From Strongyloides papillosus (Eukaryota; Nematoda; Chromadorea; Rhabditida; Strongyloididae), in the NCBI GenBank assembly GCA_005656395.1, contig SRSI01000019.1:620001-684000 (forward strand): a DNA stretch of 64,000 nucleotides, in the 5' to 3' direction. The notes under the pieces are model-generated. The model worked only from the letters and a program-made list of their open reading frames with translations, did not search any database and had not been told where the DNA came from. Made by a program: the position numbers and the translations under genes. Numbering within the stretch: position 1 is the first letter of the stretch; each line of letters starts with the position of its first letter. Shown in pieces: positions 46,892 to 56,176 of this stretch.

Positions 46892-48368
46892 ATGCAAAAG
46901 ACTTTCATTTTTTTTCTTTGCATTATTCTTTTTTCACAAATTCAACCGGTATGTTTATATTTTTTATAAATTAATATAGAATTTTAAGTGGCCAGTATTC
47001 GGTGGAAAAAACTTCTTTGCTGATGACCAAAATGGTAAAAGTATAACAAAAAGTGCTATGAAAACTCTAGATGAACTTTTACGCAGAATTAAAGGATTTG
47101 TTTCAACTATAAATAATCCTTCAGACAACTTTAAAGAAGGCAAGACAAATACCACTAGTAAGACTTTCAGAGACGATGATGTTATGGAAAATTCCGGTCT
47201 TTTTGATGGTGATATAAGGCTTTCAAAAAAGCAAGCAGAATATTTAATCGACACTGTTGCCGAAGTAGCCGAAGAGTTAGGTGCTAATGTATCCGATATT
47301 GTTGGTGATTCAGAAACTAGAAAAAAGAGAAAAATAGATACAAGATTTGATTATGAGTGGGAGCTTACAATTCCATATATTGTTAACGCTGGTGTTGATA
47401 GGAATTTAGTTAGAGAGGCTTTGAAAAAACTTGAAAGCGAAACATGTCTCAGATTTCAAGAACATAAAGTTTTCCCACGAGGTCAAGCCGGTCTAAAATA
47501 CTTTCCTGGTGATGGATGTTATAGTAATGTTGGTAGACAATCTCTTAATGAATTACAAGAAATAAGTATTGGTCCTGGTTGTAATTTTATTCCAACTATT
47601 CAACACGAAACTATGCATGCACTTGGATTCACTCATGAACAATCAAGAGCAGATAGAGATAAATATTTGAAAATTCTTATAAACAATGTTAAAGACTTTG
47701 CAATAGAAAATTTCCTGAAATTACAATTAACAGACGCCTTAGATTATGGTGTACCATACGATTATGGATCTGCAATGCATTATAATTCACATTCATTTAG
47801 TAAAAATGGTCAACCTACGATGTTGCCATATATTCCCATGTATGAGAAGACAATAGGTTCTAAGTCAGAAGCTACTTTTTTGGACATCATGGTGTTAAAT
47901 CTCTATTACTGCGAGGATATTTGTTTAAATAAAATAACCTGTAAAAATAACGGATACCAAGACCCAAACTCTTGCGAGCGGTGTAAGTGCTTAAAGGGTT
48001 TCACTGGTAGAGATTGCTCTGAAATCGAAAGAAATAGTCTATGCGAAAATCAAGAATTATTTGCTGATGGTACTCGAAAACTTTTATATGTAGACGGAGA
48101 AAAAGATTGTGTTTATCACATAAAATCTAAATCCGGAAATAGAATTTTGATTGAAGTAAAAACAGTATCTATAAACCCTACTTACGACTATAGTTGTCGC
48201 GCTGATAACAAACTTGAGGTCAAGTTTCAATTGAATAAAACCACGAGCGGAGCATTTCTTTGTGAAGAAGCGACTCAACGGTTTATGTCAGAAAACGATC
48301 ATGTAATGATACGTTTTACAAGTACAAAATGGGATAATTTTGCTGAGATTTATTACCAATTACAATAG
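46892..48368 (+). CDS. Secreted astacin metalloprotease with EGF and CUB domains, copy 3
   Basis: Exon 1 (46892-46948) encodes MQKTFIFFLCIILFSQIQP; a 40-bp phase-0 intron (46949-46988) is followed by exon 2 (46989-48368); 478 residues. Propeptide ending at RKKR (130-133), catalytic domain with HETMHALGFTHE (from His225), Met-turn SAMHYNSHSF, EGF module with NSCERCKCLKGFTGRDC identical to copy 2, and a CUB domain ending IYYQLQ. Complete and probably active. The EGF block is nearly identical at DNA level between copies while other parts have diverged, suggesting gene conversion or strong constraint. The closest relative of the pseudogene at 38196 is this copy (shared NALDYG/DALDYG and YSCRADNKLEVKFQ). 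Confidence 0.93.
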
Positions 48369-50123
48369 AACTATAATTCGACAGGAATGTCACTGTCATC
48401 TAACTAATTAATTGATTAATTAATAAACTAATAATAAAAATTGATATAATTTATCAAAAAAATCCTTTATATTGTTTTCAATTATTTTTATAAGTACGAA
48501 AGGCTATAAAGTCTTGTTTCAATAAATCATTTGATGTACTGATTTACTTCAAATTTTACAAAACATCAATGCTTTTATTGTCTTTATAAATTTTCAATAT
48601 TTGGTACCTAGGGTATACGAAATTGATAATTCACACGTGTTAGCATTTTAAAAAGTATCAAAAAATTTTTAATCTTTTTTAAAATAACAAATTGTTGACA
48701 CTTTAAAAACTTTAGTCATAATTTATGAACAGTTAGAAAATAAAAAATTGCATAAAGTTACTTAAAGATTATGGACTTTCAAAATACTATCTAACTGAAA
48801 AACTAATTATAACTATTTTGGTGTTTTTCGAACAACTTTCTCACTTACTTTAATTTTATGAGACTCGCCCCATACTCACCTGCGAGTAAACGTTTTTCTA
48901 AAAGAAATTGAATTTTTATATATATCAAAAAAAACTACAAAAAATGTAGTGAAGAACGATTGTTTTTTTTTAGGACGCCAATAAGAGTGAGTATAAATAT
49001 CCTAAAAAAACGATGATCTTCAGTTGACTTTACTAACCAGGCGGAAAACCCAATAAATATTAGAGTAAGTAATTAATTCATTTTTTCTTATCGTATTACT
49101 ACACACAAAACCTAAATATGTCTTTTCGACTAAAAATGCTCAGAATGCTACAAAATGCAGGTGATGTTAAAATAACCGACCATCCAAAATGGCGTAAGCA
49201 ACAGGCTACATTCTTTCCTATTTTACGTCTACATTCTAAGTCATTTTTTATGCTATTGTTGTACAAATTTTGCATACATATTTTTAGATCATTTTGTATA
49301 TACATTGAAATTTGTTTTGCATATACATTTCTACCTCGTTTTGTATATGCAAATTGAGCTTAAATTTAGCCTGTAATTTTATCTATCTTAAATGTTTCTT
49401 AGACTTCCAAAGTTTTTTAGTGATTGACCCTGTTTTTAAAGTTATTAAAAATTTTTATTTGTTTATTTACCCATTTTATACTATTCACAAATTTTTTATT
49501 AATGTTTTTACACAAATTTGAAAGTTGATACAAAAAGGTAGTAATAAATACAAATAATAAGAGAAGAAATAACGGCATTATTTTTTAATAACACATACTT
49601 ACACGTATTTTTATATTATTACATTTATTTTTGAACCGTAAAATTTATTTTATTAGTCTTAAAGATCTAGTAATTAATTATCAAGTACAATAATATTTAT
49701 TAGATATTATAAGAGTCTGTTAAAGTCTCTTACCAAATTAGACATCCTTTTAAAATTTAACTTGAAATAAACGCGATGGACCACACATTACTGTGAAATC
49801 TAAAATTCTTAGTTTTAATTAGTGATCTTATAACAATAATTACATTTGGAACTTTTTACATTGATAAAAAACTAACATCGTAATATATTGGCATAAAAAA
49901 AATTTCACTACCACTTATTACTACTACAATTTTAGGCATTAAATGTTCTATGGTTATCTTATAGAGTAAGGATTATGATTATTAGCAGTTGTAGCTGGTG
50001 ATTTTATATATGTATGATGTTTTAAAAAATTACTAGGAAACTCTTAATTGTTAGTTGATTGAAGAGAATCAAGAGTGTACCACAAATAATGTGATTTTTT
50101 TGTAAACATCGTAAAAAGAATTA
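48369..50123. other. Intergenic; astacin 3' flank and a short dispersed repeat
   Basis: 48369-48850 matches the 3' flank of copy 2. At 49190-49370 lies a repeat with caacaggctacattct and tctacctcgttttgtatatg, found again in the same orientation at 51255-51345. Open frames here (49118-49357, 49312-49521) arise from this repeat and are not convincing genes. Confidence 0.5.
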
Positions 50124-50990
50124 TTAGGTTGGTGCAAAAGTTCTGTCGTTTTTTTAACTGAAACTTTAGAAGGTTATAATTTTTATATGGAAATTACTTA
50201 ATTTGTAATATACTATCCATCATTATCAACAACTTGTCTTCAATTAGTAGCTACCTTAGCGATTCCAGATTTGAAGAATTTCTTAACCTTTTTGAAGAAA
50301 GTTTTAAAAAAACCAATAATTACTTCATCAACTTTACAGAAGTGTCTACCATCCTAGAATTTATGTAGAGATAAGAGTAGATAGTGAATAGATAGAGAAA
50401 CATCTGGAGAATATGTTATGTGCGAGAGAAATTCATAGCTTCTCTCATCCAGATTTTTCCGAGTCTTCAATGATATATGTCATCGTACTGAAGAACAACT
50501 TTTTTATCATTTTCTGAATTTTGTAATTTTCTTAGATATTTCTCGTCTAATTTTGATAGCATTTTACATTAAAAGTCATTGTTTGGAATTGATAGAATCT
50601 CAAAGAATTTTCATTGGATGCTGGAGCCATACAAATGGATGCTCCATCTTCAAGATTCACTTCTTTGTCTTAAATCTTTATATAAGCCCAATATTTGCTA
50701 CATTTCTCCCTAATGCTACACATAAATTTTTAGAAGCATCAGTTGTCATTTGTCTTAGTTGGAGCTCTTAGAAGACATAATGTCAAAAATGACTTTTGAC
50801 TGCCTTCATGTTTAGCAATAGAAAATGTAGCATAGATAATATAACAATTTGCTATTATGCAAATTTTAAAGTAAAGAAGTGGTACAATCCATCTATTTTA
50901 ATGACTTAATTTTTTGTCAATTGTGATCATACTTTTTTGATGATAGAAAATGATATTGAAAAAAACGACAGAACTTTTGCACCAATCTAA
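50124..50990 (-). mobile_element. Mariner-like deletion derivative M3
   Basis: 867 bp, ends TTAGGTTGGTGCAAAAGTTC inverted, TA duplications at 50122-50123 and 50991-50992. Degraded transposase on the minus strand in the same layout as M2 but more diverged. The first bases of the terminal repeat resemble those of the mariner subfamily found in many animals. Confidence 0.85.
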
Positions 50991-51474
50991 TATTTATTTA
51001 AGAGTTTATTATTTAAATAATAAGATATTTTTTATTATTTTGTTTGGTTTAAATATTTTTAACAAGAAAATTAAAATGAAGTTTTAAAAATACCAAACTT
51101 TTATTTTTGTTTATTTTGTTACTATTTTATATTAAGTAAAAATATTATATTCTATTGATAAAGAATCAATATCTTTTTTAATTTATCGAAAAAAAGTTTT
51201 TAAAATCTTTTATTTATGCATAATAATTACAAAATTATGAAACTTACAAACTAGTGGTAAACAATAGGCTACATTCTAACCAATCTTGTATATACATTTT
51301 ACCTTACATTTTGAGCACACATTCTACCTCGTTTCGTATATGCAAAATAAGATAGAATTTACATGCAAAATGAGCTAGAATGTGTTTGCAAAACGGGTAA
51401 AAAACCTAGGCCTCAAAATACTATCGAATATAGCCCTTTTTTTCACATAAATCGTATTGGTCTAAAAGACATGT
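50991..51474. other. Intergenic with second copy of the dispersed repeat
   Basis: 51255-51400 repeats the 49190-49370 block (aataggctacattct, cattctacctcgtttcgt, atatgcaaaa), ending shortly before the protease gene's stop codon. Confidence 0.5.
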
Positions 51475-53310
51475 TTAGGTTTTGTGTGTATTTAAGTCAA
51501 TCAAGTTTACTAATAAATCATTAACTACGGATACTTTGTCACTACTCGTGTCTAATTTATCCCTTTTTGCAATATTTTTTAAACTTTTTGGTAAGTTTTT
51601 TCTAGATCTTAGTAATTGCACTCGTAATTTATTATTTTCCGATTTTCTTTTGCAATTTCTAATTTTATTTTTAGTATTATTTACTCGCTTTAATGTAGAT
51701 TCAATATCTATATTAAGATCAAATGAATCTTGTGATATATTATTTTCAGATATATCAATTTCCATTTTCTCTTCATTATCTATTACAACGTTTTTATTTA
51801 GATCACTATAAATTATCTGATTTATTTTTGAAATATCATTAGATTCTGGTTTAACAGTATCTTGTGATAATTTTTTACGTAATCTGTTTAAATTCATTTG
51901 CAATTTCTTTTTTTCATTAACTCTTTTGCAATTTTTAATTTTACTTTCAATTACAATTGTTTCTTTCAATGTAGAATCGATACCTTCATCGAAATTTATA
52001 AGTAAATTTGATGCATCGTTTTCACATTTATCAATGTCCATTGGTTCTTCATTATTTATTAATGAACCTTTAATTAGATTATTATCAACTACCTTATATA
52101 TTTTTAAAGTTTCAATACAATCTTTTTTAACAGTATCAATAGATTTTTTTTCTAATCTATTTAACTGCACTTGTATTTTCTTTTTTTCACTTAGTCTTTT
52201 ACATTTAACATATCTAATTTTTAATGAAGATATTTTTTCATTTAAATTAGAGTCGATTTTTTTATTTTTATTATTTTTAGATAAATGTAAAGGTTCTTTT
52301 TTGACTATTTTTGATAGTCTACCCTTTACATTTATTTTAGTTGCCGAAATATCAGAATTAACATCTGATATATTTTCAACACTAATGTTTACACCATTAA
52401 GATCAAATATTGAATTATTACAAACTTGATTAGCTTGTAAATGTTCAATCAAATCTCCTAATGTGTTAAACATTAGCATACACGAAACACCATTTGAGCA
52501 ATATCTTCCATATTGATCCATAGAATGTGAATCAAATAAGAAAAATGCTCCATCATGGTGCATTATTGAAAAGGTTCTTTCATTTGCAATCAAGATTATA
52601 AACTGGTGCTTGTTTACTAATCTATTTAATGTTTCTGAAAGTGAAACGTAACCAAAGACCATTTCGTCTCTGGAAACCGTCATCTCTCTTCCTACAAATG
52701 AATAGCACGAAGCTGTGCTAAAAGTTACTTTACGATAAAACAAAATTGTTTCCCGTATAATGTTGGTTACTGATAAATAACCTCTACCATCAATTGGATA
52801 ATTTGTACTGCGCAAATGATTAACGCTTCTTTCGTACAAAATATTTCCTTGATTAAGGACATTATTTATATCAACTTTATCCCAATTTAATGGCGATTTG
52901 ATACATGCCATAATCAAAGATGCAGATGACATTGCAGTACATTGATTATTTCGTCCTAAAGATGCTTGGCACATATCGACCCGCAAAATTTTACAAAAAG
53001 TTGCACTATTGGAATTTATTGGCACGTAATCATTTTTAATTACCATGCCTCCAGCACAACTTTTTTTATTTTTTATAGCTTTAACCAAATCATCGGCTTG
53101 ACTATTGTTTCTAATGGTTATCGAATAAATGATTCCATTAGTATTAAGAATGTATGACACAATAATGTCTTCATCCAAAATAATGACATGCTTCGAATTA
53201 ATGAAATCATGTACAAAATTATGATTTACTGAATCAGTAAAATCACAAATTGAAATTTTTGGAATGTCAATTTTATTGACTTTTTTCAATAAATTGTTGA
53301 CGAATTCCAT
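51475..53310 (-). CDS. C76/USP-like cysteine protease with triplicated C-terminal module
   Basis: Intronless 611-residue frame. Residues about 95-280 match the layout of the deubiquitinating cysteine proteases known from herpesvirus large tegument proteins (peptidase C76) and from related genes in some animal mobile elements: catalytic-type NNQCTAMS (Cys124) at a helix start, then W, LNQGNILYE, and FLFDSH with Asp260 and His262 forming the DxH pair. The region after residue 365 consists of three tandem modules of about 92 residues (365, 458, 550; last one truncated), each beginning with a basic CKR-SEKKK-LNRL-like helix and carrying an acidic NNEE-MDID stretch and IDSTLK. Lack of introns and the domain type suggest origin from a mobile element or virus-like source; no terminal repeats or partner genes were found. 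A host-domesticated role is possible. Confidence 0.65.
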   Translation of the reverse strand: MEFVNNLLKKVNKIDIPKISICDFTDSVNHNFVHDFINSKHVIILDEDIIVSYILNTNGIIYSITIRNNSQADDLVKAIKNKKSCAGGMVIKNDYVPINSNSATFCKILRVDMCQASLGRNNQCTAMSSASLIMACIKSPLNWDKVDINNVLNQGNILYERSVNHLRSTNYPIDGRGYLSVTNIIRETILFYRKVTFSTASCYSFVGREMTVSRDEMVFGYVSLSETLNRLVNKHQFIILIANERTFSIMHHDGAFFLFDSHSMDQYGRYCSNGVSCMLMFNTLGDLIEHLQANQVCNNSIFDLNGVNISVENISDVNSDISATKINVKGRLSKIVKKEPLHLSKNNKNKKIDSNLNEKISSLKIRYVKCKRLSEKKKIQVQLNRLEKKSIDTVKKDCIETLKIYKVVDNNLIKGSLINNEEPMDIDKCENDASNLLINFDEGIDSTLKETIVIESKIKNCKRVNEKKKLQMNLNRLRKKLSQDTVKPESNDISKINQIIYSDLNKNVVIDNEEKMEIDISENNISQDSFDLNIDIESTLKRVNNTKNKIRNCKRKSENNKLRVQLLRSRKNLPKSLKNIAKRDKLDTSSDKVSVVNDLLVNLIDLNTHKT

Positions 53311-53934
53311 TTCTCCCGTTTTTTTCTATCTGAAATTAAAAAAATTAGTACAATATAATAACAACGTAAAACATTTATTTATAAAAACGATAATAATAAA
53401 AATGGTACTTTTTAGTTTCGATAGAGCCATTCTTAAATTTAAGTTTTAGTGATTAAAAAAAGACTATATGTTAAAAAAAAAGTATTTTTTATACAAATAG
53501 ATCAATATAGTATACTTATAAGTCAATAGAAATTAATAAAGTAAACTTAACAATATTAACAAAAACAATGAATTAGCAACTTAAAATAGTTTTAAAAGAA
53601 TAAATAAAAAAGAAAAGTTTGTAAAATAAACATGGATATAAAGTAATGTGGAGAAAACTTGAAAAAATAATTATTTTAAATATTGATATATCAAACTTAT
53701 ATTTAAAGATAACAATTAAATTACAGAAACTCTTAATTATAGCAAAATATTATTACTAAATGACTAAATATTATCAAATTAATAATCGAATAAAATTCCT
53801 ATAGAGTAAATAAATAGCATCTTGAAAATTTCAATATTATTTGATCACATATTTTTTGATTAACAAAAATCTCTAATTCTTTATTAATTTATATAGTAAA
53901 ATTTTAAGAAAATGCCAAAAACGTCTTTGACATA
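53311..53934. other. Intergenic upstream of the protease gene
   Basis: Very A+T-rich; nothing recognised between the protease start and the foldback element. Confidence 0.5.
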
Positions 53935-54865
53935 CACACAAAAAAAAATGGGACACACATCTGCGTAAAATGTAATAAATTTGTCCCACCTAATAAAATT
54001 TGAATTTTCTTAATTTTGCGATAATTTTAACGCAATTATTTTGTACAAAAAATTAAGACAATAATTAAAATTAGTTTTTATTTTAAAACTTAAGTTATTT
54101 TTTACAATACATTTTAAAATACAATATTAGAATTTAACTTATTATAAGATTAAAAAGTGCTTTTATAAAGAGTATTTATCGACATATGATAGTATTTTTT
54201 AGATATTCTTCAATTGTTTGAATAACTATAAATAAGTTTTTTATAAAAAGTTATATTCATCTGATGATTCAACTTTTTTATACTGTTTTTCAAAATCATC
54301 TTTAAAAGTCGAACTGATTAAAAGTTTTAAAACATTATACGTTTTGTTCATAGTAGAAAAATTTTTACATATTTTAATTTAAATAAGAAAAATAGCTAGT
54401 ACTAAGATAATATTTTCAATAAACATTACTTTTTATGGTTAGATAATTATTACTCTTTCTTATTGTTGTTGTTAAATTCCTAAATTTTTCAATTTACTGG
54501 TGTTAACGGGTTGTTTAAAAGAATGATTTTTGTTGAAACGTTAACAACTTTAAACGAAATTGACTTCTGATAACTCACTTCATAATATATTGTAAAAACG
54601 AATTAGATTCTAAAATAGGTGTAATATTTTTAAAATTTCTAAGTTTAAATAAATGTTTTATTACTTCAAAATATTAAAAGTATATATTTTTGTTAAAAAA
54701 CGACCAAATTTATGCGAAAATCTAACATTTTGCATTATTTAAAACATTTTTGTTGTCGCCTGGAATTTTTAAAATTTGAATAAATTTTGACATTTCAAAG
54801 TGGTGGGACATTTTATTGCATTTTATGTAATAATGTCAAAATTTGTCCCACTTTTTTTTTGTGTG
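53935..54865. mobile_element. TA-flanked MITE with TGGGACA terminal repeats
   Basis: 931 bp starting CACACAAAAAAAAATGGGACA and ending with its near-complement (TGTCCCACTTTTTTTTTGTG), flanked by TA on both sides (53933-53934 and 54866-54867). Each end also has an inner inverted GGGACA/TGTCCC pair. No coding capacity. The TA duplications suggest mobilisation by a Tc1/mariner-type transposase. The GGGACA word is shared with the 35436 element. Confidence 0.7.
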
Positions 54866-55060
54866 TAGTATATTCTATATATTTTATATATAAAATTTTA
54901 TGGATAAAATCAGAAAAATGCAACTCTTATATAAATTTTTGATGGATATAAATTACAATATTTATCTAATTTATTTAAATTTTATATCAGTTATACAATA
55001 AATAATTTGAATATCCATTTATTATATATTTTATCATAAATATTTGAAAGAAATTATGTG
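54866..55060. other. Intergenic
   Basis: Short A+T-rich stretch before the repeat array. Confidence 0.5.
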
Positions 55061-55977
55061 CAAAATTTGGTCGATAACTTGGGCAACATATAATTAATTC
55101 TTTTAATATTAAGTTTCCTTCTTATTCCTGACTTGTACCTTTCAAATGAGTCGTGAACTATAAAATTTCATCGACTTTGAAAAGATTTATTTTCGGAACA
55201 AAACTATGCAAAGATGTGTCTAAAAATGTAGTATTTTTTAAACATAATTTGGCCACTTGTGAACCAAATGTTTTAAGACCCATTTTCCGCACTAAGTTAA
55301 AAAAAATACGTCAAATGACTATTTGACAATGAAATTTGATCAAGTTTGAAAAGAGTTATGTCTGGAACAAAATTGATTTTTACAATAAAAATAGAAAAAA
55401 GCAAGAAAAATGACACTAAAATTGGCATACATCGTTTTCTAGATAAGCTGTAAACTTCGTAATAGTCTCATTTTATAAGTTAGACTTAACTCTATATAAG
55501 CAAGCCATAGTTCCTTTATTTTATAAAGTTTTTATTAAGTAATAGCTATTTAACTTTTTTATTTTTATTAAAAAAATGGTCATCACTAATTGACCCATAT
55601 CTTAGCCAATTCTTTATCAATTCTAATGCAGATGTGTTTCCGCACTATTCTGAAGTTGTATCTTTTAAATGATTCATAAACCAAAAAATTTCATTAACTT
55701 TGAAAAGAGTTATTTTTGGAACAAAACTATGCAAAAAAACTGTCCAAAAACTTGGTATTTTTTAAACATAATTTGGCCACTTGTGGACCAAACGTTTTGA
55801 GACCCATTTTCCGCACTAAGTTGAAAAAAAATACATCAAATGACTATTTGACCATAAAATTTGACCAAGTTTGGAGAGAGTTATGTCTGGAACAAAATTG
55901 ATTTTTACAATAAAAATGAAAAAAAGGCAAAAAAGTTGACATTCAAATTAATATAACTTCTTTCGTAGTTGAGCTAT
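55061..55977 (+). repeat. Repeat array, left part interrupted by the DIRS element
   Basis: Two units of the family described at 30131-32130. The last unit ends at ttcgtagttgagctat (55977), matching the array at 31673-31700 (ttcatagtggagctat followed by aaagttcattag); the continuation is found at 60241. Confidence 0.8.
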
Positions 55978-55985
55978 TATATGTC

Positions 55986-56103
55986 GATACTAACGTAGTG
56001 AGATTGCTTTGCATAACGCGGTCTTTTTATTGGATTTAGTCCTTTTCTTGCACGGAATTTCGGAATTCCGTACAGTTTTGGTGGTGCGCCACTATTTAAT
56101 CAG
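55986..56103 (+). repeat. DIRS left terminal inverted repeat
   Basis: From gatactaacgtagtgagatt to actatttaatcag; pairs with 60064-60181 over 118 bp with only a few mismatches. Eight bases (tatatgtc) extend outside it to the left end. Confidence 0.9.
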
Positions 56104-56176
56104 TTTTTTCTTTTCCTTGAATTTTGTCGTTATTATTACTAATATCTAACAAAATCGTTGCCGAATCAAGTTCCAA

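Noticed and set aside
51926..52429. 167-codon plus-strand frame
   Set aside because: Antisense shadow of the protease gene; Phe/Ser/Leu-rich complement of Lys/Asn-rich coding.
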